From assembly GCF_016907955.1 (NCBI RefSeq), contig NZ_JAFBCX010000003.1, forward strand, positions 558,001 through 622,000: DNA of 64,000 nt, written 5' to 3'. Below, in pieces: positions 1-8,768 of this stretch; position 1 is the stretch's first letter; the number at the start of each line of letters is the position of its first letter. Made by a program: the position numbers and the translations under genes. The notes under the pieces are model-generated. The model searched no databases and was not told the origin of the DNA. It saw only the letters and a list, made by a program, of their open reading frames with translations. The DNA comes from Lentzea nigeriaca. Its GTDB lineage: Bacteria > Actinomycetota > Actinomycetes > Mycobacteriales > Pseudonocardiaceae.

Positions 1-87
1 GGTCGTCCACTGTGGACTAACGCTCCGGAACTGTCCTTTGTGGAACTACGGCACAGCGAGGCAGGCCACCGTCGTGTCCGGCGACCG

Positions 88-1095
88 CTAGTGGTGCAAC
101 GGCGTCACCGTCGCGTCGGTCTGGCCATTCAGCCGCACGAGCGGCTGCAACGGCAGGTCGACACTGCCGCTCGCGTTGGCCTCCAGGTGCCGCAGCATGA
201 TCCCCTCACGCAGCGCCCACGGGCACACCCGCAGCCGTTCGACACCCAGCGCGGTCATCACGGCGTGCGCGACGACGGCCCCGGCGAGGATCTGTCTCGC
301 CCTGGGCTGCGACACGCCCCGCAGACGCGCCCGCTGCGCGGCGGACATCGAGGCCAGCCGCGGAATCCAGTCGCGGACGTCGTTCACCGTCAGGATGCGC
401 CGCACGAACGGGCCCTCCCGCTGCGGCGGCGCGCCGGCGAGGCGGGCGAGCTGCTTGAACGTCTTGGACGTCGCGACGACGTTGCGCGGCACGCTCTCCC
501 ACCTCAACCGGTCGACGACCTCGCTCAGCGTCTCGCGCACGTACCGGCGCAGCGCCTTGACCTCGGAGCGCTTCGGCGGGTCGTGGGCGAGCATCGCGCG
601 CGTCAGCCGCCCGGCACCGAGCGGCAGCGACAACGCGAGGTCCGGGTCGGCGTCGCGGCCGAGTGCGATCTCCATCGACCCGCCGCCGATGTCGAACAGC
701 AGCAGCCGCCCGGCAGACCACCCGTACCAGCGGTGCGCCGCCAGGTACGTCAGCCTGGCCTCCTGCTCCCCGTCGAGGAACTGCGGCCGGATGCCGACGA
801 TCCGCTGGATGCGGTCGACGACGTCGTCCCGGTTCGTGGCGTCGCGCACCGCGGACGTCGCGAACGGGTACAGCTGGTCGACACCGTGCTGGGCGGCGGC
901 GGTCACCGCGTCCGCCACGGCCCGCACCACCCGTTCGACGCCGTCGTCGCTGATCGCCCCGTCCGGGAGGACCTCCTCGCCGAGCAGGGTGGGTTCCTTC
1001 ACCGCGTGCGCGGGCAGCGGCGGAGCGCCCGGCCGCACGTCGACGATCTGCAGCTGCGCGGAGTTCGATCCGATGTCCAGCACACCAAGACGCAT
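88..1095 (-). CDS. Ppx/GppA family exopolyphosphatase
   Basis: 335 aa. The N-terminus has the ASKHA phosphate-binding signature of the family (LDIGSNS, about residues 6-12) and the second phosphate loop FDIGGGS at about 135. Members hydrolyse terminal phosphates of polyphosphate or of pppGpp; which one applies here cannot be told from sequence. It has about the usual length of the short actinobacterial Ppx paralogues, which lack the C-terminal HD extension. It reads away from a small plus-strand gene 70 bp beyond its start. The 87 bases to the left edge hold no recognisable gene. Confidence 0.9.
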   Translation of the reverse strand: MRLGVLDIGSNSAQLQIVDVRPGAPPLPAHAVKEPTLLGEEVLPDGAISDDGVERVVRAVADAVTAAAQHGVDQLYPFATSAVRDATNRDDVVDRIQRIVGIRPQFLDGEQEARLTYLAAHRWYGWSAGRLLLFDIGGGSMEIALGRDADPDLALSLPLGAGRLTRAMLAHDPPKRSEVKALRRYVRETLSEVVDRLRWESVPRNVVATSKTFKQLARLAGAPPQREGPFVRRILTVNDVRDWIPRLASMSAAQRARLRGVSQPRARQILAGAVVAHAVMTALGVERLRVCPWALREGIMLRHLEANASGSVDLPLQPLVRLNGQTDATVTPLHH

Positions 1096-1165
1096 CTACC
1101 GCGCATACCCGGATCCGGCCGTCTCACACCGGTTTCCGCGGTGGGTTCACGGGTAGCCGACCGCC

Positions 1166-1444
1166 ATGAGCACGGATGTCCGCGTCATGACCCTGACCGA
1201 CCACGAGTACGCCGCCGAAGTGCACGAGGGCGCCGAGACGACCACGCACCACGTCGTGCTCTCCGAGGCGTTCCTCGACGACCTCGCGCTGGTCGAGCCC
1301 GACGAGTCCGCGCTGGTCGGCGAGATCATCCGGTACCTGCTCGACCGCGAGCCGAACACGGCCGTCCCGCACGAGCTGGACGCCGCCGCGCTCGTGGGCC
1401 AGGACCCGGAGTTCCTGCCTGAGCTGCGGCGGCGCCTCACCTAG
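1166..1444 (+). CDS. small conserved hypothetical protein
   Basis: 92 aa, acidic and soluble, with no signal peptide or membrane segment. The middle (VEPDESALVGEIIRYLLDRE) is a predicted helix and the C-terminus ends in an LPELRRRL helix. Codon use is typical coding (G/C-rich third positions). I recognise it only as a type of about 90-aa protein common in actinomycetes. The stop overlaps the stop of the convergent terpene cyclase by 3-4 bases, so the two genes share their 3' ends. Function unknown. Confidence 0.7.
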   Translation: MSTDVRVMTLTDHEYAAEVHEGAETTTHHVVLSEAFLDDLALVEPDESALVGEIIRYLLDREPNTAVPHELDAAALVGQDPEFLPELRRRLT

Positions 1445-2523
1445 CGGTAGCGGGGATGGGTGGTGTGCCATTCGAAGCCGCCACCCATCCAGGCCTTGGT
1501 GCCCTTCAGGAACCGGTGCAGCTCCAGCGACGGCACGGCCAGCAGCGCCTTGTGCCCCGCCTCGAAGTCGCGCACCAGCTGGTTGTGCAGCTCCACCGTC
1601 CGAGCTGTGGCTTCGGCGATCGAGCACTCCCGGTCCGCCGCGATCTGCAACACCATGTTGCACACCGGCTTCTCGTCGGCGGCGTCCTTCTCCACCGACA
1701 CCAGGTCGTTGACCATCACCGACGCCGTGCCCGCCGCGGTCAGCAGCTGCCGCACGCGCGGGTCGTAGTACAGCGGCGCAGCGAGTTCGTACCCGCCGAC
1801 GGCGTCGACCAGCGTCATCGACGTGTAGAAGGTGTCGTGCTGGCGCGTCGCGAGGTACTGCCACGCCGGCGGGTAGTCGCCGGTGTGCCGCCATGCCGCG
1901 TAGGCGCTCCACGACACGAACATCGCGAACGTCGAGTAGCAGACCCGTTGCACCACAGTGGGTGTGCTGCGGGACGACAGGTGCGTGATGCCCGACCGCA
2001 GGCCGACGAGCACCGGGTCCGAGGCCAGTACCTCCTCCAGCTCCTCGGTGAACTCGGCGGCGGGCGCCACCGGGTCCATCGCGGCCATCGCCAGCGCCAG
2101 TCTGGGCGGCAGCTCCGCCGGGACCGCGCCCATCTCGGTGCTGTCGGCGTAGAGGTCGTCGGCCGCCCACCACGCCGCGTTGAGCTTCGCGGCGATCAGC
2201 AGCTGCTCCACGTCGTCGGTGTCGACGTGGGTCAGCACGGCCAGGCGGCCGAACATGCCGCCCAGGAACCGTTCCGGCTCCGCGAAACCGCAGTCCCCCG
2301 CCCACGCGACGAGCCGTTCGTCGACGGCGGCGGCCAGCAGGTCGTCCTCGCGTTCGACCACCGGCACGTACAACGGCGGCGCCGTGCCGTCGCCCCACGG
2401 GCGTTCCGCATAGCCGGGTTCCGGTGGCAGCTCGACCGCCTCGGGCCGCCCGAGGCGGGCAGCAGACGTGCCCAGCCCGGACGGCCCGGAAAGCAGCTCC
2501 CTCATGTCAGACACGAACTCCAT
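1441..2523 (-). CDS. terpene cyclase, 2-methylisoborneol synthase-like
   Basis: 360 aa class I terpene synthase. The aspartate-rich Mg-binding motif is ADDLYAD (D122, D123) and the NSE triad is NDLVSVEKD (N272, S276, D280); a VCYSTF helix and the WQYLATRQHD segment are also typical. Its start codon overlaps the stop of the upstream methyltransferase (ATGA at 2520-2523), so translation is coupled. A cyclase directly following a GPP C-methyltransferase is the known arrangement for 2-methylisoborneol, so the expected substrate is 2-methyl-GPP. The product could also be 2-methylenebornane or another methylated monoterpenoid. It is shorter than Streptomyces 2-MIB synthases, which carry a Pro-rich N-terminal tail. 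Confidence 0.85.
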   Translation of the reverse strand: MEFVSDMRELLSGPSGLGTSAARLGRPEAVELPPEPGYAERPWGDGTAPPLYVPVVEREDDLLAAAVDERLVAWAGDCGFAEPERFLGGMFGRLAVLTHVDTDDVEQLLIAAKLNAAWWAADDLYADSTEMGAVPAELPPRLALAMAAMDPVAPAAEFTEELEEVLASDPVLVGLRSGITHLSSRSTPTVVQRVCYSTFAMFVSWSAYAAWRHTGDYPPAWQYLATRQHDTFYTSMTLVDAVGGYELAAPLYYDPRVRQLLTAAGTASVMVNDLVSVEKDAADEKPVCNMVLQIAADRECSIAEATARTVELHNQLVRDFEAGHKALLAVPSLELHRFLKGTKAWMGGGFEWHTTHPRYR

Positions 2524-3365
2524 CAGATCCTGTCGGCGGCGATCAGCAGATAGTGGAACGAGCCCTCCTTGTACGCGGTGAGGAACGGGTCCTCGATGCC
2601 GGTCGCGACCGACGACTTCGCGCGCAGCTCCCAGTACGGGATGGTCTCCGGCGTCAGGTCGACCACGCTGATCGGCACGAAACCGTTGTCCGCCAACGCC
2701 TTGAAGTACTCGCTGCGCGGGTGGATGTTGCAGATGTAGTGCTGGTCGATCTGGCTGACCGCCCGCGAGCGGCCACCCGTCAGGTCGTTGTAGCAGCCGG
2801 TGATGCAGACGTACCGGCCGCCGGGCGCGATCAGCCGGGCGAACTCGCCGTACAGCTGCTGGAGGTCCACGTACATCGTGGTCTCGTTGGTCCAGATGCC
2901 GTCGAACGCTCCGGTCTCGAAGCCTGTGTCGAGCATGTTCTTGAAGTGGAACCGAACCTGGTCGGCGACACCGCGTTCCCGCGCCTGGTGGTTGGCGAAC
3001 GCCACCTGCTGCTCGGAGATGCTGACGCCGTCGACCTCGCAGCCGAACCGGGCGTTGGCCATGAAACTCGTGCCGCCGCGGCCGGAACCGCCGTCCATCA
3101 GCCTGCCGCCCAGCGGGATGTCGCCGAAGTGGTCGAGCAGTACCTCCGCCTGCGCGGTCTCCAGCCTGTGCATCTCGGCGATGATCGCCTCGTCGCCCAT
3201 CTCCAGCACGGCCGGGTCGTAGGCACCGAGCCCGTAATGGTGGTGGTAAAGCCCATCGACCTCACCGAGCTTGATGTTGACCGGGTCCTTCTCCCTGTTC
3301 CAGTAGTCCGCGACGGAACGCTGGTAGTCGGTGCGCAGAACCGGCTTCACAGTGGGGCTCGCCAT
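2523..3365 (-). CDS. geranyl diphosphate 2-C-methyltransferase
   Basis: 280 aa SAM-dependent methyltransferase. Motif I is DGGSGRGG (residues 91-98), followed by the acidic VDGVSISEQQ region that binds the ribose. The surrounding sequence (YHHHYGLG near residue 40, TNETTMYVDL) is that of GPP 2-C-methyltransferases, which methylate C2 of GPP before cyclisation to 2-methylisoborneol. It is the first gene of a two-gene minus-strand unit with the cyclase and is probably transcribed from the 395-bp gap to its right. The cyclic-nucleotide-binding EshA-like gene found in many streptomycete 2-MIB operons is not adjacent. Confidence 0.9.
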   Translation of the reverse strand: MASPTVKPVLRTDYQRSVADYWNREKDPVNIKLGEVDGLYHHHYGLGAYDPAVLEMGDEAIIAEMHRLETAQAEVLLDHFGDIPLGGRLMDGGSGRGGTSFMANARFGCEVDGVSISEQQVAFANHQARERGVADQVRFHFKNMLDTGFETGAFDGIWTNETTMYVDLQQLYGEFARLIAPGGRYVCITGCYNDLTGGRSRAVSQIDQHYICNIHPRSEYFKALADNGFVPISVVDLTPETIPYWELRAKSSVATGIEDPFLTAYKEGSFHYLLIAADRI

Positions 3366-3760
3366 GACCTGTGGTGCTCCTGTTCGTTGGAACGCTCACT
3401 GCCGAACAGCATTCGACCCTTGCAGCTGTCGGCGCAGCGGGCGATCCGCCGTTCAGGGGTTGGTTCGGACACGAACGGGTGCGCCGGATGGTGCACTCCG
3501 GTACATCCCTTAACTCGCGCAACCGGCGCGGTACCCCCACTTTCGTGGGATTCGCGCGTCCATCCGGCTGACAAAAAGCGCAGATTCCATCTCGCTTGGA
3601 AAATTCGGCACGCCGCCGCCACGACCAGCCCGTCCGAACAGGCGGAAAACCGTCATTGAAAACCGTTTCAGGATTACCTGATTCAGGAATGTGAATGTTT
3701 GACACATATGCACCCTTCGACTACAAAGAAATAGCCCCGCCCTGCCGAAGAGGGTTGTCA
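3366..3760. promoter_or_regulatory. intergenic region with divergent promoters
   Basis: 395 bp between divergent genes with no convincing gene; a 66-codon plus-strand reading frame at 3371 has no ribosome site or recognisable similarity. The right half (3580-3720) is notably A/T-richer than the rest of the window, as expected for promoters. Alternating short arms TCAGG-ATTA-CCTGA-T-TCAGG (3668-3687) lie about 75 bp before the beta-helix gene and look like a repressor site. Confidence 0.5.
3668..3687. promoter_or_regulatory. nested inverted repeats, possible operator
   Basis: TCAGG, ATTA, CCTGA, T, TCAGG: the middle arm can pair with either flanking arm, giving two overlapping palindromes (one with a 4-base spacer, one with a single-base centre). 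It lies in an A/T-rich stretch upstream of the secreted beta-helix gene. No regulator gene is adjacent, so the binding protein is unknown. Confidence 0.35.
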
Positions 3761-6622
3761 ATGACGCGAACCTCCCCAGCCCTGCTCACACTGCTCTTAA
3801 TCGGTTCACTCGGCGTACCCGTGACCACGGCGGCCGCCACACCGGCACTGACCGGCCTGGATGTCTCGTCAGGCAACCGCCGACCCCCTGTTTCCGGCCT
3901 CTACGACTGGTCGAAGGCGGGGTATCGCGGCAATGGCGTGCTGCCCGGAAACAATGACGTGAACCCGAGTGCGAGTTGTCAGATCACGGCAGAGGAACTC
4001 GCTTCCCAGTTCAACGTCCGTCCGAATGACCCCGCCGACGACAGCGCCGGGTTGCAGGCCGCGATCGACGCCATCAGGACGCAGTGTTCACCGAGTGCGA
4101 GCTATTCCAAGCTCAGCCTGATCACGCTGCCCGCCGGCGAGCTGAAGGTGTCCAGGGAGCTGCATGCCGACGCCGACTACCTGATCATCAGAGGTGCCGG
4201 CGCGACCGCGACGAAGATCGTCTACACGCCCGACGCCATCACCCGCTACGACGCCATCACTCCCGACGGCTCGCACTGGGACGAGGACGGGATGACGTAC
4301 GGCCAGGGCAAGGGCGGCTGGCTGTGGCCGGGCCGCGGCCTGTTCCGCGTCCAGTCGCGCGGGGTCCACACCGCCTACGCGAACGACTACGCGTCGGCAC
4401 CGGCCAACCGCAAGGACATCTTCGAGGGCACCGTCAACGTGCACTGGAAGGCGGGTGCGAAGGTGAGGACGGCCGCGAAGGCCGGCGACCGCGCGATCCA
4501 GGTGCAGTCCACGACCAACATCAAGGCGGGCATGCTGGTCAACGTCCGCGCCGCGAACTCGGTCAAGTTCTACGAGCAGCAGTTCGCGAACGGCACACAG
4601 TGGCCGTATCTGAACATGCACATGCGCCAGCAGATCTTCACCGTCGCCTCGGTGTCGAGCACTACCGTCACGCTCGACAAACCACTGGAGTTCGACGTTC
4701 CGGTCAACTCCACCTCGGACGGTTCACCGGCGATAGCCGGGGCGACCTACGACTCGAAGGTGTCGCCGCTGGTGGACCCGGTCCTCGGCGTCGGGTTCGA
4801 GAACTTCGGCTTCACGCAGGCGATGCCGAACCTCGACCCCGCCGAGGCCGTCCACAACTACGGCAACATGGCCCCCGCGGACGAGATGCACGGCATCGTG
4901 TTCAAGTGGGCGGCGAACTCGTGGGTGCGCGGCATCCGCGCGGAGATGACGGGCTCGCACCCGATCGTCACCGAGGAGGCCAAGAACCTGCAGATCGTCG
5001 ACAACTACCTCGACGGCTCGTGGAACAAAGGCAAGGGCGGCAACGGTTACTTCCGCGGCTCGCGCGTGTGGGACTCGCTCTACGCGGGCAACACGTCGCG
5101 CAACCTGCGCCACTTCACGTTCCAGTGGTCCGCCTCGGGCAACGTCGTGATCGGCAACGACTTCGACTCCGACCTCAACCTGCACGGCGGCTGGGAACGC
5201 AACAACCTCTTCGAGCTCAACACGGTCCGCGTCCCCTACGCCCACCGCTCCGGCAACTGCCGCGCCAACTGCGGCGAGGAAGGCGGCGGCGGGCCCGACG
5301 ACTCCAACTGGTTCCCGATCTGGTGGGGCGCGGGCAAGAAAGCCGTGAAGTGGTCCGGCGCGTCGGGCCCGCGCAACGTCTTCTTCAACAACGAGATGAC
5401 GAAGCAGCTGTCGACCGGCGGCGCCTACGAGCCCTTCTACGACGACCGGCAGCGGATCTACCAGTTCGGTTGGAACGGCACCGCCTACCAGCACCTCGAC
5501 ATCGGCGGCACCGCAATCGCGGACTGGGCGAAGAACGAGCAGCGCGACTATACCGGCGGTCACGGCGTCGACGACTCCAGGACCGACCCGGCCCGCTCGC
5601 TCTTCCTCAAGAACGTCCCCGGCACGCCGACGGACCCACCGCCCAGCGAGACGCCAGGCACCGTGACGACCGCGGACCAGCTGAAAACCGCGCTGGCCAA
5701 CGCGAAACCGGGCGAGACGATCACGCTCGCGCCCGGCACCTACCGCGGTTCGTTCGTGACGACCAAGGCAGGCACTGCAAGCGCCCCGATCACGCTCACC
5801 GGCCCGTCGACCGCGATCCTGATCAACGACGGCCCGTCGGGTGAGGCACCGTCCTGCCCGGCGCCGACGGCGGGCTGGGACTCGGGGTACGGCCTCTGGC
5901 TGTTCGGCGCGCCGTACTGGAACCTCAAGGGCTTCACCGTCAAGGAGTCCAAGAAGGGCATCGTCCTCGACAACTCCCACCACGTGACGATCGACGGCGT
6001 CACGGTGACCAAGACCGACGAGGAGGCCGTGCACTTCCGGCGTTCGTCGGCCGACGGCGTCGTCAGGAACTCCACGATCACCGACACGGGTCTGGTGCAG
6101 AAGGGCTACGGTGAAGGCGTCTACATCGGATCGGCGAACTCGAACTGGTCCTGCCACGGCAACTCCGGTGGCGTCGACCGCTCCGACCGCGTCCAGGTGA
6201 TCGGCAACAGGATCGGCCCCGGCATCGCGGCGGAACCGATCGACGTCAAGGAAGGCACGCACAACGGCCTGATCCAGGGCAACACGTTCGACGGCCGCGG
6301 CATCACCGGCGAGAACTCCGCCGACTCGTGGATCGACATCAAGGGCATCGGCTACCGCATCGAGAACAACACCGGCACCTTCACCACGCCGGGCACGTTC
6401 GCGAACGGCTACGAGACCCACAACCCGAGCACCACGCCGTCGTTCGCCAACGGCTGCGGCAACGTGTGGCGCGGCAACTCCTCCGACCTCGGCGGTGTCG
6501 GCGAGTACGCCATCAAGATCACGTCGACGTCGAGGTGCTCGGCGAACCCGAACGTCGTCCACGCCTCGAACACGGTCACCCGCGCGAAGAAAGGCCTGAC
6601 GAACGTCCCGGTCACCCCGTGA
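3761..6622 (+). CDS. secreted right-handed beta-helix protein
   Basis: 953 aa from ATG 3761, chosen because GAAGAGGG lies about 7 bases upstream and the resulting N-terminus is a clean Sec signal peptide ending near TTAAAT; an in-frame ATG at 3695 lacks both. There are two regions. The N-terminal ~600 residues carry a pectate-lyase-like fold with Asn/Gly-rich coils. After a Pro/Thr linker (PPSETPG), a second module begins with TTADQLKTALANAKPGETI, the typical start of chondroitinase-B/PL6-type beta-helices. It is probably an extracellular polysaccharide-degrading or -binding enzyme. The substrate cannot be inferred and catalytic residues were not identified. Fusion of two beta-helix modules is less common than a single one. 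Confidence 0.75.
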   Translation: MTRTSPALLTLLLIGSLGVPVTTAAATPALTGLDVSSGNRRPPVSGLYDWSKAGYRGNGVLPGNNDVNPSASCQITAEELASQFNVRPNDPADDSAGLQAAIDAIRTQCSPSASYSKLSLITLPAGELKVSRELHADADYLIIRGAGATATKIVYTPDAITRYDAITPDGSHWDEDGMTYGQGKGGWLWPGRGLFRVQSRGVHTAYANDYASAPANRKDIFEGTVNVHWKAGAKVRTAAKAGDRAIQVQSTTNIKAGMLVNVRAANSVKFYEQQFANGTQWPYLNMHMRQQIFTVASVSSTTVTLDKPLEFDVPVNSTSDGSPAIAGATYDSKVSPLVDPVLGVGFENFGFTQAMPNLDPAEAVHNYGNMAPADEMHGIVFKWAANSWVRGIRAEMTGSHPIVTEEAKNLQIVDNYLDGSWNKGKGGNGYFRGSRVWDSLYAGNTSRNLRHFTFQWSASGNVVIGNDFDSDLNLHGGWERNNLFELNTVRVPYAHRSGNCRANCGEEGGGGPDDSNWFPIWWGAGKKAVKWSGASGPRNVFFNNEMTKQLSTGGAYEPFYDDRQRIYQFGWNGTAYQHLDIGGTAIADWAKNEQRDYTGGHGVDDSRTDPARSLFLKNVPGTPTDPPPSETPGTVTTADQLKTALANAKPGETITLAPGTYRGSFVTTKAGTASAPITLTGPSTAILINDGPSGEAPSCPAPTAGWDSGYGLWLFGAPYWNLKGFTVKESKKGIVLDNSHHVTIDGVTVTKTDEEAVHFRRSSADGVVRNSTITDTGLVQKGYGEGVYIGSANSNWSCHGNSGGVDRSDRVQVIGNRIGPGIAAEPIDVKEGTHNGLIQGNTFDGRGITGENSADSWIDIKGIGYRIENNTGTFTTPGTFANGYETHNPSTTPSFANGCGNVWRGNSSDLGGVGEYAIKITSTSRCSANPNVVHASNTVTRAKKGLTNVPVTP

Positions 6623-6743
6623 GAGAACGAAGTGCCCGCACCTCGTCCCGCAACGCCCGGACCTCCTGCAACAACAGGTCGTAGTGCGTCGCGGCGCGGG
6701 GTGCGGGCACCTGCTGCACGTCCGCCTCCATCGCGCTGCACAC
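6612..6743 (-). CDS. possible small membrane-associated ORF
   Basis: From a GTG (6743) or ATG (6731) this frame encodes about 39-43 aa ending in an amphipathic Leu-rich helix (LLLQEVRALRDEVRALRSL). Upstream of these starts the same frame continues open and encodes a hydrophobic segment (LCYLLVVFIAVVC) that would make a membrane anchor plus short coiled coil, but the extended form has only a CTG as a possible start. It overlaps the stop of the beta-helix gene by 11 bases and sits just downstream of zapE in the same direction. Real coding status is uncertain. Confidence 0.3.
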   Translation of the reverse strand: MCSAMEADVQQVPAPRAATHYDLLLQEVRALRDEVRALRSLTG

Positions 6744-6840
6744 GACGGCGATGAAGACGACCAGCAGGTAGCAGAGGTCGTGCCGTGCTACTCCTTGCCG
6801 CGGGACAAGGGCACTGTCGGCCGGACGAGACCCCAGCTGA

Positions 6841-7794
6841 TCACCCGGTCGTGTTGATCAGCTCCAGGCGGCTCGCGGTCCGGGCGACGTCGAGAGCCTC
6901 GCCGCCGACGATCTCGGCCAGCGGGTGGTCACTCACCAGTGTCAGCCGGACGTCGCGGTCGACCAGCACGTCCACGACGTTCGCGAACCGTTGCCGCGCC
7001 TCGCGATCGCACGTGTCGAGGCGCGGCACGGCGGCGATCACCCAGTCGTCGTAGCGATCGGCGAGCACCAGGTAGTCCTGCGTGGACGTCGGCTTCTCGC
7101 ACAGGTCGCCGAAGTCGAACCAGACGCGGCCGCGGTCGGTGCCCAGTGCCGTGACGTGCCTGCCGTTGATCTCCAGCACGACCGGGGTGACGGGCAGTTC
7201 GGCGAACCCGACGATCGAGCCGGTCTCGAACCGCGAACGCGGACGGCCGTGCAGGTACCGGTAGTCGGTGGGTCCGGCCAGTTCCACGGTGTCCATGAGC
7301 TCGTGGACCAACGCGATGCCCGGCAGGAAGTGGTCGTGGTACAGCGGGTTGGGCAGCAGGCCGTCCGGCGGGTAGTTGGACGTGGCGACGACCATGACCC
7401 CGCGTGCCTTCAACACCTCCAGCAGCCGCGTCATCAGCATCGCGTCGCCGACGTCGTGCAGGTGGAACTCGTCGAACGCCAGCACGTCGCACCGGCCGAT
7501 CAGCTCGTCGACCGCCTTCTTCACCGCACCCGGCATGTGCAAACGCGCCGAGATGCGCGCGTGCAACTCCTGGAAGAAGGAGTGGAAGTGCACACGCCGC
7601 TTCCGGCGCACGGGCAGGACGTCGAAGAACGCGTCCGCGAGGAAGCTCTTGCCCCGGCCGACCGGCCCGTGCAGGTAGACGCCCCGGCGCCGCTCCCCCA
7701 GCGAGGCGAGCCGATCGACGGCTCGGAGCTGTGCGTCGTCCAGGACGTAGCCGCTGCGGGACACGTGTGCGAGCAGACTGGCGCGAAGATCCAC
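6841..7794 (-). CDS. zapE: cell division protein ZapE (AFG1-like ATPase)
   Basis: 317 aa P-loop ATPase. Walker A is GPVGRGKS (residues 43-50), Walker B is DVLAFDEF (103-110) and the sensor segment is VATSNYPPDGL, the signature of the AFG1/ZapE family. In proteobacteria ZapE acts on FtsZ at the division ring, while mitochondrial AFG1 is a quality-control ATPase; the actinobacterial role is not established. It is slightly shorter than E. coli ZapE (about 375 aa). It is divergent from the pirin gene, with only 32 bp between the starts. Confidence 0.9.
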   Translation of the reverse strand: MDLRASLLAHVSRSGYVLDDAQLRAVDRLASLGERRRGVYLHGPVGRGKSFLADAFFDVLPVRRKRRVHFHSFFQELHARISARLHMPGAVKKAVDELIGRCDVLAFDEFHLHDVGDAMLMTRLLEVLKARGVMVVATSNYPPDGLLPNPLYHDHFLPGIALVHELMDTVELAGPTDYRYLHGRPRSRFETGSIVGFAELPVTPVVLEINGRHVTALGTDRGRVWFDFGDLCEKPTSTQDYLVLADRYDDWVIAAVPRLDTCDREARQRFANVVDVLVDRDVRLTLVSDHPLAEIVGGEALDVARTASRLELINTTG

Positions 7795-7826
7795 TGTTCC
7801 CCCCGCGCCAGCTTACGATCGCACCC

Positions 7827-8768
7827 GTGAGCAATGTCGAGGCCGAGCCCGCGGAAGTGACGTGCGCCTCCACCCCCGGCGGGGTGGAAGTCCTGGAGCC
7901 GCGGGACGTCCCGCTGGGCGGCCCGCGCGCCATGTCGGTGCGCCGGACGTTGCCGCAGAAACAGCGATCGTTCATCGGCGCGTGGTGCTTCTGCGACCAC
8001 TACGGCCCGGACAACGTGAAGATGGACGTCGCCCCGCACCCCCACACCGGACTGCAGACCGTCAGCTGGCTCTTCACCGGCGAGATCGAGCACCGCGACA
8101 GCCTCGGCGTGCACGCGTTCGTGCGGCCGGGCGAGCTGAACCTGATGACCGGCGGCCGCGGCATCGCGCACTCCGAGGTCTCGACGCCGTCCTCCACCGT
8201 CCTGCACGGCGTGCAGCTGTGGCTCGCCCTGCCGGACGCCCACCGCGACGCCCCGCGCGACTTCCAGCACTACGCGCCGCCGACGGTGACGCTGGACGGT
8301 GCCGCGATCCGGGTGTTCCTCGGCTCGCTGGCCGGCTCCACGTCCCCTGTGACCACGTTCACACCGCTGCTCGGCAGCGAGATCGTCCTGCCCGCGGGGA
8401 CGACGATCGACCTCGACGTGACACCGGAGTTCGAACACGGCGTCCTGCTCGACACCGGCGACGTGACCGTCGGCGACACCGCTCTCGACCCCGGCGCACT
8501 CGGCTACGTCGGCACCGGCCGCGCCACGCTGCGCCTCACGACTCGCGACGGCGCGAGGGTCGTGCTGCTGGGCGGCGAGCCGTTCGGCGAGGAGATCGTC
8601 ATGTGGTGGAACTTCGTGGGCCGCACCCACGACGAGATCGTCGCCTTCCGAGACGAGTGGCAGGCCGAGACCGACAGGTTCGGCCGTGTCGAGGGCTACG
8701 CAGGCGCGCGGCTGCCCCCTCCACCGCTGCCCGGCGGCCGGCTACGCCCGCGCGGCAATCCGGCGTAG
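7827..8768 (+). CDS. pirin family protein
   Basis: 313 aa from GTG 7827; the open frame continues upstream but that part is antisense to zapE and lacks family similarity. The N-terminal cupin has the metal-ligand pattern of pirins: HPHTG (about residue 71), HRD, and GIAHSE about 45 residues later. The C-terminal cupin contains the PFGE segment typical of the family. Bacterial pirins include quercetinase-like dioxygenases and regulators of central metabolism; the specific role here is unknown. The 3' end overlaps the decayed minus-strand gene by 27 bp. Confidence 0.9.
   Translation: MSNVEAEPAEVTCASTPGGVEVLEPRDVPLGGPRAMSVRRTLPQKQRSFIGAWCFCDHYGPDNVKMDVAPHPHTGLQTVSWLFTGEIEHRDSLGVHAFVRPGELNLMTGGRGIAHSEVSTPSSTVLHGVQLWLALPDAHRDAPRDFQHYAPPTVTLDGAAIRVFLGSLAGSTSPVTTFTPLLGSEIVLPAGTTIDLDVTPEFEHGVLLDTGDVTVGDTALDPGALGYVGTGRATLRLTTRDGARVVLLGGEPFGEEIVMWWNFVGRTHDEIVAFRDEWQAETDRFGRVEGYAGARLPPPPLPGGRLRPRGNPA

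Noticed and set aside
4724-6562. 612-codon minus-strand frame
   Set aside because: Mirror of the secreted beta-helix gene with no domain or start signal.
7404-7826. N-terminal extension of pirin
   Set aside because: Lies entirely antisense to zapE and lacks family similarity; GTG 7827 gives the normal pirin N-terminus.
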